64,000 bases of DNA, taken from Phymatolithon calcareum (lineage: Eukaryota; Rhodophyta; Florideophyceae; Hapalidiales). The DNA is taken from positions 1 through 64,000 of the forward strand of contig OZ345352.1 in assembly GCA_977006965.1 (NCBI GenBank). Reading direction: 5' to 3'. Of this stretch, positions 21,301 through 30,713 are shown piece after piece. The notes beneath the pieces are model-generated. The model saw only the letters and a program-made list of their open reading frames with translations. It did no database searches and was not told the origin of the DNA. The first letter of the stretch is position 1. Each line of letters begins with the position of its first letter. Both the position numbers and the translations under genes were made by a program.

Positions 21301-22800
21301 TCATTCCATTGTTTCCTCGATGCCAACTCGCCTGCACCGTGACTTGTTCCTGGCCCACTCTTCAAAGTTTCCTGCTCCTTCAATTGGCTCTGTCACGTTC
21401 CCTGCTGACGCTCGAGTTAAATGACCACCATGGAACAGAACGGTAACATATGCCGCCTTCCCATCTCGACCTCCACGACCGCACGCTTGCCACAACTCGA
21501 TCAATGATCTTGACCCTCCCGCAATAATAACGCTGCGGACGTCAGGCGCATCTGTACCAGTAGAGAATCCATCCGTCGCCACCATAACAGTAAGCTTGTC
21601 CGGCTTGGCTAGCTTCCACATCGACTGTGATTCATTCCGATGCTCCGTCTTCATCTTGCTGTGGTACATCAGCACATTTACGTGCTTATACTTTTGCCTC
21701 TTCAACGTTTCCACAGCGAGATGCACGTCCGCTATCGTTAGGCACACAATCAAACACTTGGCTCCGAATTCCTTGCGCTTCTCTATCAATGCCGCTCGTC
21801 GAGCTCTTGCAGACGCAAGGCGGACTTGAATCACAATTCCCTTCTTCAGCGTGTCCATCTTGCTGCCTTCGAGATCCAGAACATTAATTACAAGATTCGG
21901 TCGACAAGGGTCACCTCGGATAACTTCCAGACCATCTCGTTCGACTCCACAAATACGTGCAATGCGCACAAGCATCGTCTCTGGTGCAGTCGCCGTTAGC
22001 AGTACCCGCTGTCCTTTCCATCCCACCGCTCCCACCGTCTGCAATCGCACCATGCACTCCCGGTATTCACGTGAAAACAGAGGTATGTGCGCCTCGTCAA
22101 TGACAATACGGTTCAAATTTCCTGCTTGACTCAAACGATTCAAAACTCCACTCAACTCCGATAGTCCAATCTCCTCCGGCGCAACGAGAAGTACATTTCC
22201 AAGTCCATGCACTTCGTCCGCATACGACTCCGAACAATGCGCTGTAATACCGGCACGCTCCAAGCGTTCCTTCGTTTCCTGCCGAAGCGCTCTAAGAGGA
22301 CATACCCACACCGTTACCCCGTGCTCGTACACAATCGGTCCCATCACAACTGCCGTCTTCCCGCATCCAGTCGACAGGACAACGGCAACATCACTCCGAT
22401 TCTCAGCAATCGCTTCCATGGCCTTTCGCTGCTCGTCCGACCGAAATTCGGCTTGTGGATCCCTCGTCACCTTTCGAAGTGCTTGAAGAGCTTCGAATCC
22501 ATGCCTTCGTTCGGATGAAATCCCTGTCGGCTCCACGCTCACGCCATATTGCACAGTTTCTGACGCCTCTTCCTCGAAATCAAGTCGACGACACACACTT
22601 TGACGGGTAATTCTCTGAGACCCGAGTCGCTGGAGAACAAGGCTCGCTATAGACTCCGACATACTCCTCATCACTGCCGGGCTCATGCGTTCATTTCCAC
22701 TTGCGATCGTCTGACACCCGGACTGGCCATTCGACACCTCCGGCCCTCCAATCGGTACGCCGAACTGTCCATTGCACACCTCCGCAGTTCCATCCTCCAT
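21301..22800 (-). CDS. RecQ-family DNA helicase domain of recombinase-helicase gene
   Basis: ATP-dependent 3'-5' DNA helicase module with the full superfamily-2 set: Walker A STGCGKT (about 143-149), CPLRAL (motif Ia), DEAH at 235-238, TATAP (269-273), a RPNL element (300-303) typical of RecQ, VATDGFSTGTD (407-417) and QACGRGGRDG (motif VI, 438-447). The 499-codon frame opens with an ATG at 22800 and overlaps the upstream recombinase frame by 118 nt in the -1 frame. It ends at TGA 21301, after which the same frame continues into a Cys-rich tail. Relatives in fungi are the telomere-linked helicases and OrsD-associated RecQs. All catalytic motifs look intact. Confidence 0.85.
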   Translation of the reverse strand: MEDGTAEVCNGQFGVPIGGPEVSNGQSGCQTIASGNERMSPAVMRSMSESIASLVLQRLGSQRITRQSVCRRLDFEEEASETVQYGVSVEPTGISSERRHGFEALQALRKVTRDPQAEFRSDEQRKAMEAIAENRSDVAVVLSTGCGKTAVVMGPIVYEHGVTVWVCPLRALRQETKERLERAGITAHCSESYADEVHGLGNVLLVAPEEIGLSELSGVLNRLSQAGNLNRIVIDEAHIPLFSREYRECMVRLQTVGAVGWKGQRVLLTATAPETMLVRIARICGVERDGLEVIRGDPCRPNLVINVLDLEGSKMDTLKKGIVIQVRLASARARRAALIEKRKEFGAKCLIVCLTIADVHLAVETLKRQKYKHVNVLMYHSKMKTEHRNESQSMWKLAKPDKLTVMVATDGFSTGTDAPDVRSVIIAGGSRSLIELWQACGRGGRDGKAAYVTVLFHGGHLTRASAGNVTEPIEGAGNFEEWARNKSRCRRVGIEETME

Positions 22801-24413
22801 CTTCCGCAGTCCAAGGTCTTGGTGCCACTCGTACGATGCCTGGCTATCTTTTCCTCAATAGCTCCAGCGGAAAGCTCTCCTAGCCGGCCCGTCTGCGCGT
22901 AGCTTAATCGCGCCGTACGCATCGAATGTCCGGCTTGCAATATGCTTGCTTCGAATGTCCCGTCCAAAGTCTCGTCGTCTTCAAACTCATCCTCACCGGT
23001 CCCCATCCGGTAGCATCGCCCCATCGCTGACTTTGCTCCTCGCTCCTTCGCATAACCTCTTTGCCAATGCCTGTACAAAGAGAATGTGAATTCAATTTCG
23101 TATTGAGCAAACACACGCCCTATCTCGCGGGCCACGTCCTCAGCCTCCATCGTCCCTAAACAAACACTGTCTCGAACCAGTGATCGCTTCCGGAGCAGCT
23201 GCTCCCCTTCCAAACCGACCGGTACGGTTACTGACTCGTCTTCTATTCCCGCATGTGCAACGATAACTGGATGCACCAACAAGAAAAACGCTTTAAATAG
23301 AAACGAAGTCTCCTTGTCCAGGTGCCGCGAAATGAAGCTCATTGCACCTCGAAGTATTGCTCGCATCTTGTGAAACGTCGGAATAATCATGATTTCGTGC
23401 ACAACAAAAAAGAATGCGCGCTTCTTACTGTGTGTATTCCGCAGCGACATGCTCCCAAGCTCGGTTCCGCGGCTTGGCGCTCCACCGGACAAATGAACTG
23501 TGCACAGCAAGAGTGGCACGAGGTCTTTCGCAGCCTGGCACCATGCCCCGAGGTCACGATCCGCTATATCTCCCACAACATTCAACTGCATCCATGTAGT
23601 GCATTGCCCGACAAATGCTGCATTTCGCACGTCTGCTAGAGCCCAGTACCCCGGCGTCGTTTTCTCCACATCATCCACCATCTTGTCACAAGATACTTGA
23701 AAATCATTAGGAAGCGCCTTCGATTTCAGCAAAACCTCAAAGATCTTCTTCCGTAGATCTGCCTGCATATTAAGGACAGCGGCTCCAAGCTTGACTCCAC
23801 TTAGCTCAATTCCCCGAACCATTCCACAGTGTTCGTGAGTGGGACACTTCCTGTACCTGTTCTCAACAACCTCTTCCGCTCGCACGGTGGCGCATATCGA
23901 CCGCAAGTCAACAAAAACGGATATTCCGGCCTTGGCCTCCGGTCCCAGCACCCTTTCCACAGTCTCTTCCACCTCGGCTGTCATCGCTTCTTCCGAGTAC
24001 TTTCGAATCTCTAGCAGAGCACAGCATGATCCTGCATAGAGAATAGCCGAAATTATCGGAGACAGTTGGTTTCCTTGGTTAAAGAAGAGCTTGTCCACAC
24101 TGTCTCCAGCAACACAGAGACATTCAGCAACGGCAGACGCGAAAAGTCTAGTGCTTCCACGACCAATACTGCTCTCCTGAAAGAGCACTGCATAGAGCAA
24201 GCGATGCACCTTCTCTTGTAAAGCTTCACGGTCCGCGTCAGGCCCGCATGCACATATCAGCTGCTCCGCCGCCATGCATTGCTCCACTGCCATGGTGATC
24301 TTAGGGTACTTGACTCGATCAAGGTACACACGGCACGCCACGAGGAGAAGCATGCGTGCATTTCTCGCATACTTCTCCACGGTGCTGTTTCCACCCCTGT
24401 CGTTCGGGAGAAA
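22683..24413 (-). CDS. Tyrosine recombinase domain of recombinase-helicase gene
   Basis: 565-codon frame continuing from the zinc-finger part after one TGA (24414-24416); no good ATG opens it, so it is probably internal to one long protein. The C-terminal half shows a complete tyrosine-recombinase catalytic set: Arg in SRGTEL (304), Lys in FHKMR (338), HxxR in RHWQRGY (His438, Arg441), His485 in QAGHSMRTA and Tyr494 in RLSYA. His485 and Tyr494 are nine residues apart, as in phage integrase and Cre-type enzymes. This predicts DNA strand cleavage and joining through a 3'-phosphotyrosine. The N-terminal half is not recognised. A matching H/Y box occurs in the decayed fragments at 4495-5015 and 12995-13515. 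Confidence 0.7.
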   Translation of the reverse strand, partial: FLPNDRGGNSTVEKYARNARMLLLVACRVYLDRVKYPKITMAVEQCMAAEQLICACGPDADREALQEKVHRLLYAVLFQESSIGRGSTRLFASAVAECLCVAGDSVDKLFFNQGNQLSPIISAILYAGSCCALLEIRKYSEEAMTAEVEETVERVLGPEAKAGISVFVDLRSICATVRAEEVVENRYRKCPTHEHCGMVRGIELSGVKLGAAVLNMQADLRKKIFEVLLKSKALPNDFQVSCDKMVDDVEKTTPGYWALADVRNAAFVGQCTTWMQLNVVGDIADRDLGAWCQAAKDLVPLLLCTVHLSGGAPSRGTELGSMSLRNTHSKKRAFFFVVHEIMIIPTFHKMRAILRGAMSFISRHLDKETSFLFKAFFLLVHPVIVAHAGIEDESVTVPVGLEGEQLLRKRSLVRDSVCLGTMEAEDVAREIGRVFAQYEIEFTFSLYRHWQRGYAKERGAKSAMGRCYRMGTGEDEFEDDETLDGTFEASILQAGHSMRTARLSYAQTGRLGELSAGAIEEKIARHRTSGTKTLDCGRWRMELRRCAMDSSAYRLEGRRCRMASPGVRRSQVEMNA

Positions 24414-25295
24414 TCAAAATCTGTTTTTCTTATCCCGAGTACCACTTGTTCCAATGATCAACAATGTCGACCGAAAGCTGTCGATAGTTGTAAACAGCTC
24501 CCGAGCTTTCACAAACAGGCCTTCCAGAGCTTTCGACAGATGATTTGCAACAGATAAAATGCGTGTATCATCGTTAGTGGTGGGAAACCGTACAAGTGAC
24601 CAAGCATCTTCCATTTCAAGACCCTGACTATCCAGGCGTTCTTGACATTGCGCAAGGCTCACAAAACTTCTTTTTTCGCGATCGCTAGCAGCACGAATAT
24701 GAGACCCCGGAACTTGTCCAGGATCATAGGTAGCAACGGCATGCATCAATCTCTCAGAACACGCTACGGGCTCCGCATTCTCTTCTGTCGTCGACACCAT
24801 GAACAGTTTCTTCGCGGCCTTCTTCCGCGATAAAGACTGACAGGGCACTGCCACCAGAGACCGGATAGTCGATCTAGAAATTGATGAGCTGTGAACATTC
24901 TTGCTGTGCCTACGAATCGTATCCGCTGACTCCGCGAGAACATCACAGCGTGGACACTTCAAAGCCATGACGACAGGCAAACCGTCAATCGGTGGAAGCT
25001 CTCCTTGACTTGCACCGCCTTGACGGTACGCTTCACGATGTGGGTGGGGCATAGTAAAAACAGCCGAGGACCGAAGAGCGCAGTTCCATAAATGGACCGA
25101 CTCTGCGGTTGTGAGCTCATGTCCGCACCGCTTGAGATGCTGCAGGAATGATTTCTTCGTGCACGCAATCTGAAACCCGCATGTCGTCGGCCTCGAACAA
25201 ATAAACGACCCGGTTGCCGCACATGGTCGAATGTGTTGTTGGCCCAGCTGAGCTAAATCAGCTTCCCGCAGATCCGATACATCATTATCCTCCAT
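24414..25295 (-). CDS. C2H2/OrsD-like N-terminal part of recombinase-helicase gene
   Basis: About 293 codons from ATG 25295 (an in-frame GTG lies just upstream). It carries a Cys/His cluster CGFQIAC...HLKRCGH and a classical C2H2 finger, CPRCD...RRHSKNVH (C-x2-C-x12-H-x4-H). Paired fingers before a RecQ are the hallmark of OrsD-type proteins, which gives the name; this is pattern recognition, not a search result. It probably binds DNA or targets the protein. The frame meets TGA at 24414 and then continues in the same frame into the recombinase part. Confidence 0.6.
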   Translation of the reverse strand: MEDNDVSDLREADLAQLGQQHIRPCAATGSFICSRPTTCGFQIACTKKSFLQHLKRCGHELTTAESVHLWNCALRSSAVFTMPHPHREAYRQGGASQGELPPIDGLPVVMALKCPRCDVLAESADTIRRHSKNVHSSSISRSTIRSLVAVPCQSLSRKKAAKKLFMVSTTEENAEPVACSERLMHAVATYDPGQVPGSHIRAASDREKRSFVSLAQCQERLDSQGLEMEDAWSLVRFPTTNDDTRILSVANHLSKALEGLFVKARELFTTIDSFRSTLLIIGTSGTRDKKNRF

Positions 25296-25557
25296 ATCCA
25301 CGCGATATCGGGAGATTGAGTGACTTGTAAGCGTGAGAAGTCGAACGCGCGAGTGTACAAGCGTGATAGCAGTCCACCCTGGGAATCCATTGCATTGTCC
25401 AATTGGAAATCTCGTTAAGTACAGATCCTGCTCACAAATTGGTCGACGACGTCCTAAAGCTGTTTCAATAATAGACGCTCAGACACGAAGCTATCCTGTC
25501 ATATAAACTGTAAAGAATAATTCTTCTGTCAGGAAATAAATTATTACGTTCTAAGCA
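25296..25557. promoter_or_regulatory. Upstream region of recombinase-helicase gene
   Basis: About 260 bp between the gene start and a MITE copy. No strong TATA box is visible on the minus strand. No coding potential. Confidence 0.3.
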
Positions 25558-25773
25558 TTTTGGCAGGTGGGGGGAATTGCGCCACAAAAAATTAGTGAAT
25601 TTTAACTTTGGGGGGAATGGCGCTGAAAATCACCGTCGAATACAGGCCGTATTCGCATGCATGCCCGTACGGCCCGGAAACGCATATTATTTCAGCGCCA
25701 TTCCCCCCACTAATTCTATTTTTCAATTATTTCTCAGACTTAGCGCCATTCCCCCCACCCGGAAACAGTATAG
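25558..25773. mobile_element. MITE-like palindromic element, copy C
   Basis: Diverged copy of the element at 8021-8231, with better-preserved nested inverted repeats: GGTGGGGGGAATTGCGCC with GGCGCTAAG...CATTCCCCCCACC at the ends, and TTTGGGGGGAATGGCGCTGAAA with TTTCAGCGCCATTCCCCCC inside. It contains a CATGCATGC insertion relative to copy A. It lies directly next to a diverged B-unit. Confidence 0.75.
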
Positions 25774-26035
25774 GGAAGATGAAGATGACTGTGATGAACG
25801 TGAAAGATGCGTTCCATGATAAGAAACATGAGTGCATTGTGTTTGGTCGTTTGTGTGGGCGTTGAAGACGGTAAGTGAGTTTGAGACTTCTGGGTCCGCG
25901 TTTCCAGCCTGTTTTCCGCGGGTGCCCTATAGACGCCAGAAGTCGCAGTTTTCAGTTGGTGAAAATAAGATTTTGTCAATTCTTTGAGTAAGTGCCCCGT
26001 TTTGGACCCAGAAGTCCGGAAAGAATATATATAGT
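25774..26035. repeat. Diverged B-unit, copy 4
   Basis: Contains GACTTCTGGGTCCGCGTTTCC, CCAGCCTGTTTTCCGC, AAAATAAGATTTTGTC and TTTTGGACCCAGAAGT, in the same order as the B-units at the left end, with about a third of its positions changed in the first half and a shortened middle. This shows that the B-unit is a dispersed family of some age. Confidence 0.65.
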
Positions 26036-26112
26036 TTGAAATGTATTTAAATATGTTCATTAGAATTGTACTTGAAAATGATAGTAAATGTGTTCTTTAA
26101 TTGTCGACATGC

Positions 26113-28028
26113 ATGAAAATGAATGAAAATGAATGAAAATGAATGAAAATGAATGAAAATGAATGAAAATGAATGAAAATGAATGAAAATGAATGAAAAT
26201 GAATGAAAATGAATGAAAATGAATGAAAATGAATGAAAATGAATGAAAATGAATGAAAATGAATGAAAATGAATGAAAATGAATGAAAATGAATGAAAAT
26301 GAATGAAAATGAATGAAAATGAATGAAAATGAATGAAAATGAATGAAAATGAATGAAAATGAATGAAAATGAATGAAAATGAATGAAAATGAATGAAAAT
26401 GAATGAAAATGAATGAAAATGAATGAAAATGAATGAAAATGAATGAAAATGAATGAAAATGAATGAAAATGAATGAAAATGAATGAAAATGAATGAAAAT
26501 GAATGAAAATGAATGAAAATGAATGAAAATGAATGAAAATGAATGAAAATGAATGAAAATGAATGAAAATGAATGAAAATGAATGAAAATGAATGAAAAT
26601 GAATGAAAATGAATGAAAATGAATGAAAATGAATGAAAATGAATGAAAATGAATGAAAATGAATGAAAATGAATGAAAATGAATGAAAATGAATGAAAAT
26701 GAATGAAAATGAATGAAAATGAATGAAAATGAATGAAAATGAATGAAAATGAATGAAAATGAATGAAAATGAATGAAAATGAATGAAAATGAATGAAAAT
26801 GAATGAAAATGAATGAAAATGAATGAAAATGAATGAAAATGAATGAAAATGAATGAAAATGAATGAAAATGAATGAAAATGAATGAAAATGAATGAAAAT
26901 GAATGAAAATGAATGAAAATGAATGAAAATGAATGAAAATGAATGAAAATGAATGAAAATGAATGAAAATGAATGAAAATGAATGAAAATGAATGAAAAT
27001 GAATGAAAATGAATGAAAATGAATGAAAATGAATGAAAATGAATGAAAATGAATGAAAATGAATGAAAATGAATGAAAATGAATGAAAATGAATGAAAAT
27101 GAATGAAAATGAATGAAAATGAATGAAAATGAATGAAAATGAATGAAAATGAATGAAAATGAATGAAAATGAATGAAAATGAATGAAAATGAATGAAAAT
27201 GAATGAAAATGAATGAAAATGAATGAAAATGAATGAAAATGAATGAAAATGAATGAAAATGAATGAAAATGAATGAAAATGAATGAAAATGAATGAAAAT
27301 GAATGAAAATGAATGAAAATGAATGAAAATGAATGAAAATGAATGAAAATGAATGAAAATGAATGAAAATGAATGAAAATGAATGAAAATGAATGAAAAT
27401 GAATGAAAATGAATGAAAATGAATGAAAATGAATGAAAATGAATGAAAATGAATGAAAATGAATGAAAATGAATGAAAATGAATGAAAATGAATGAAAAT
27501 GAATGAAAATGAATGAAAATGAATGAAAATGAATGAAAATGAATGAAAATGAATGAAAATGAATGAAAATGAATGAAAATGAATGAAAATGAATGAAAAT
27601 GAATGAAAATGAATGAAAATGAATGAAAATGAATGAAAATGAATGAAAATGAATGAAAATGAATGAAAATGAATGAAAATGAATGAAAATGAATGAAAAT
27701 GAATGAAAATGAATGAAAATGAATGAAAATGAATGAAAATGAATGAAAATGAATGAAAATGAATGAAAATGAATGAAAATGAATGAAAATGAATGAAAAT
27801 GAATGAAAATGAATGAAAATGAATGAAAATGAATGAAAATGAATGAAAATGAATGAAAATGAATGAAAATGAATGAAAATGAATGAAAATGAATGAAAAT
27901 GAATGAAAATGAATGAAAATGAATGAAAATGAATGAAAATGAATGAAAATGAATGAAAATGAATGAAAATGAATGAAAATGAATGAAAATGAATGAAAAT
28001 GAATGAAAAGGAATGAAAATGAATGAAT
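26113..28028. repeat. Decamer satellite (GAATGAAAAT)n
   Basis: About 190 copies of a 10-bp unit with only one clear substitution, near 28010 (AAAAG for AAAAT), and degeneration at the last 20 bp. The period of 10 and the unit sequence leave all minus-strand frames open, giving meaningless 650-700-residue Phe/His/Ser/Ile ORFs. The same decamer is present in opposite orientation at 57254-59950. Confidence 0.95.
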
Positions 28029-28306
28029 GAATATGATTGAGAATGTGTGAAGGTAAATGACATCCAGTGACATTGCGTGGAAATACTAAGTTTGTCTGGT
28101 GTGATATGTTCTACGTTCTGTTGAAGCAATTGTGATTCTTCTTTAGGACTCTTTATCATGTTGTTAACGTACCGCGGGAGGTGATAAACTTGTAAACATG
28201 GAAAGGCGAGATTTGTTCGTAATACTTTCTAATGGGAAGTTGACGGAGCTCTGGAGATGATAATTTTGTCAACTGTGAACTGTTCTCACATATTTTTATT
28301 GCTGTT
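28029..28306. other. Flank between decamer array and promoter
   Basis: AT-rich, no gene seen. Confidence 0.4.
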
Positions 28307-28331
28307 GATTGGTCGAAATTTTCTATATATA
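28307..28331 (+). promoter_or_regulatory. ATTGG and TATA promoter elements
   Basis: GATTGG (inverse CCAAT) at 28307-28312 and TATATATA at 28324-28331, 58 bp before the chosen ATG of the next gene. Spacing fits a TATA promoter. Confidence 0.5.
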
Positions 28332-28388
28332 CTGCGCGTCCTCCAGTCGAGTGAAGGCGGTGATCGCAAGTCTCACCCAAGGACCGAA

Positions 28389-29051
28389 ATGCAACGAATG
28401 GGACGTTATCAAGGGTATGAGTTTCAAGGATGGGGGTTGAAGGATTGTCCACCCGAACACAAGTTTAAGCACATGCAGAACATGGTCAAGAACATGAAGA
28501 AGACACTGCGAGGCCTTGGTCGCGGGTTATGGGCCAACAGTCTCAACTATGCGAACAGGGCATCTATTGCGAGCACTGGTCGCATCTTAATGGAGACACT
28601 GCAAGCGGAGGCGTCCACTCTGAACACGTCTGATATCAACGAACACCTTGTTATTCTGCGCATTGATGACCTGTCCAGACCAGTGAAGCAAAATTTCAAC
28701 TGGTCGGCGCACACGAGTCATTCTGTTAACTCTGACACAAGGTTTCATGTGACACCGGAAAATCAACTTTACGCTCTCCAAAGATTGGAAAGCGCGCTGG
28801 ACGAGATGAAGAGGTATATCAGGCTGGAAAATCAACCTACGTCTGTCCACACGCCCAATCCGACGGCACCGACGCTCACTCGCCGTCAAAAGCAGAACAT
28901 GAGCAACAAGAAAGGATACCACCGCAGAAGGGACTTAGCAAGGAAGGGAGATCGAGAAGCGAAGAAATTGGTGGAAAAGAGGAAGAGAGATCAGAGAGCG
29001 GCTTCAAAGAGATACTACCTGAAGAAAAAGAGGAAGAGCTCAAACATCTAG
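28389..29051 (+). CDS. Small protein with very basic C-terminus, unknown function
   Basis: 220-residue protein from ATG 28389. The frame is open upstream, but the TATA box at 28324 makes this the first usable ATG. The N-terminal part is rich in polar and aromatic residues. The last ~60 residues are extremely basic (NKKGYHRRRDLARKGDREAK, VEKRKRDQRAASKRYYLKKK), resembling a nuclear localisation or nucleic-acid-binding tail; a bZIP-like basic region is possible, but no leucine zipper follows. AATAAA lies about 20 bp after the stop. A decayed paralogue of the C-terminal half is at about 31110-31260. Family not recognised. Confidence 0.55.
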   Translation: MQRMGRYQGYEFQGWGLKDCPPEHKFKHMQNMVKNMKKTLRGLGRGLWANSLNYANRASIASTGRILMETLQAEASTLNTSDINEHLVILRIDDLSRPVKQNFNWSAHTSHSVNSDTRFHVTPENQLYALQRLESALDEMKRYIRLENQPTSVHTPNPTAPTLTRRQKQNMSNKKGYHRRRDLARKGDREAKKLVEKRKRDQRAASKRYYLKKKRKSSNI

Positions 29052-29067
29052 ATATAATGTTCGCATA

Positions 29068-29073
29068 AATAAA
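29068..29073 (+). terminator. Polyadenylation signal AATAAA
   Basis: AATAAA 17 bp after the stop of the basic-tailed gene, followed by AT-rich DNA. Confidence 0.4.
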
Positions 29074-29631
29074 TATCGCTTGTCTACATATATATTTCGC
29101 ACATATTCCAAGCACCAATCTCGAACTCTGAACAGCGGAAAATATTTTCATGTGTGACAGAACACATCCATCTAGGGGCTGTCCTCTCTCTTCGGGTTGA
29201 AACTGGCTGACCCCCGCGTGGCGGGTAACGCTCATTCGACGAGCGATAGTCGGGCTTCGCCGCGCGAGTCGTCGGAAATCTCCAAGGCCGAAGCAATCGC
29301 TCCGCGAAAGCACGTACGAACCTCGAAAACGTTTGTCGATCCATGAAATAAACTCTCATTCAACAGGCGATGAGCACGCCACGTCGCGGTCCCCAGTCGG
29401 AGTAATCCGTAATCACCGCGACCACGGAAATCTCCATGTACAGGTCCGCGTCCATGAAGGAAAGTGGCTTTTTTACGTGACCAGACCGACCTTGAAGCAC
29501 GAAAGAAGCGATGAACACACTGTGTCTAGGCATGGCCATAGGTTGAGCCACGTGCCCACAGTGGCAGATGCCCGTTGGGCTGCGCGGTTCCATGCCGCAT
29601 CCTGCTCGACCTCATGGTGCATTTGTCTGTT
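29074..29631. other. Transition into GC-rich island
   Basis: No recognised gene. Composition changes from AT-rich to GC-rich between about 29200 and 29560. Minus-strand frames continue past the end of the next ORF but show no family. Confidence 0.35.
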
Positions 29632-30555
29632 CTACTTTGGTGCCTGCGTGTTGGACGATCCCGGCGAGGCGGCCCACGCGCTCGCACGAACCCGCAGCTC
29701 GGGCACTGCGGCCAGCCGCCACCCTTCGGCATCCCGCGGCGCCACGTCGCCGCCGGCGTACACCGGCACTATGGCACGATCGTTCCGATGCGGACGAACG
29801 GAGAGGGCCGGATCACAACGCGCCCAGCGTACGTCGCGAATCGCGTCCAGCAGCTGCTGCAGACGCACCGCGGCCGTCGCGTCCCCAGACACGTGCCTGA
29901 CCCCCAGCTCTTCGATTGCTGCGATGACGGCCGGTTGCAGGTACCACAGGCGCCCCCGCTCGGCCTCCTCCATCAGTGCCGCCGCGGTCCCAAGAGCCCA
30001 CAGGGTGTGGGTCGCACACCATGCCGCCCAGGCGGTTGGCGCGAGCGCCCACAGCTCCGCGCTCTCCTCCAAGGGGCGCGCCGCCATTTCTAAGCCGAAG
30101 AACTTCACGGCGGTGGGCGTCCCAACCGCCAGGCCCCACGGCGCCTCGTACGTCGGCCACGCTCGCGGCGTCGGCGGCCACAGGTCCAAGCCGCGGCGCA
30201 ACGCCGGATATTCGGCCACGAACCCCGGTACTAGCCGCCCGCACTCCTGGCGCCCCTTCCGCCCCAAGCGGCGCTCCTCGAGCGGTTCCGCTGCAAACGG
30301 CCACGCGCCACGCACGGCCCACCCGCACAACAGGCGGCGGTCGAACAACCGCAGGTCACGGCAACTCGCCGGTGTCGCGGTCGCGTCCAGGTACTCGGAG
30401 ACCCAGCGGCGTTCTGCCGGATTCGCGGCGAATGCCACATCAACCGGCAAGTCCGCCACACTCACCGACGCTGGCCCCGACAACGCGCGTGCGCGCGCCT
30501 CCAGCTGTGCTGTCTTAATGATTCTTGAAACTTTTAAATTTTCATAGTCGAAATT
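29632..30555 (-). CDS. GC-rich ORF of unknown function without ATG
   Basis: Open minus-strand frame of about 307 codons, strongly GC-rich and unlike its surroundings. The translation is Trp/Ala/Leu/Arg-rich, with plausible helices (RLQQLLDAIRDVRW, AAALMEEAERGRLWYL) and a normal residue balance, while the opposite-strand frames give Arg/Ser/Pro-rich shadow peptides. There is no ATG before codon 140 or so; the frame opens at a TAA near 30556. So it may begin with an unseen upstream exon, use a non-ATG start, or be a broken insertion. Ends with a stop at 29632. No family recognised. High GC suggests foreign origin, but this is inference. Confidence 0.4.
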   Translation of the reverse strand, partial: NFDYENLKVSRIIKTAQLEARARALSGPASVSVADLPVDVAFAANPAERRWVSEYLDATATPASCRDLRLFDRRLLCGWAVRGAWPFAAEPLEERRLGRKGRQECGRLVPGFVAEYPALRRGLDLWPPTPRAWPTYEAPWGLAVGTPTAVKFFGLEMAARPLEESAELWALAPTAWAAWCATHTLWALGTAAALMEEAERGRLWYLQPAVIAAIEELGVRHVSGDATAAVRLQQLLDAIRDVRWARCDPALSVRPHRNDRAIVPVYAGGDVAPRDAEGWRLAAVPELRVRASAWAASPGSSNTQAPK

Positions 30556-30569
30556 TTATAATTCGACGA

Positions 30570-30622
30570 AAAATTTTCATCCGGATACGAAATTGGTAGT
30601 ATATACCGTCCGGATGAGAATT
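30570..30622. repeat. Inverted repeat beside GC-rich ORF
   Basis: CGAAAAATTTTCATCCGGA and TCCGGATGAGAATTTTCG form an almost perfect 18-19 bp inverted pair around a short AT-rich spacer. It lies between the GC-rich ORF and the plus-strand remnant and could be a cis-regulatory palindrome or element end. Confidence 0.5.
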
Positions 30623-30713
30623 TTCGAAAGTATATTTCTTCCAAAAGTTTTAAAATGTTCATATTTTCAGAAGTGGACTGGCCAATGAGAAGAGAACACT
30701 CGTCAAATTTTTA

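Noticed and set aside
29333-30547. 404-codon plus-strand ORF over the GC-rich island
   Set aside because: Composition dominated by Arg, Ser, Ala and Pro without structure; it is the antisense shadow of the minus-strand frame.
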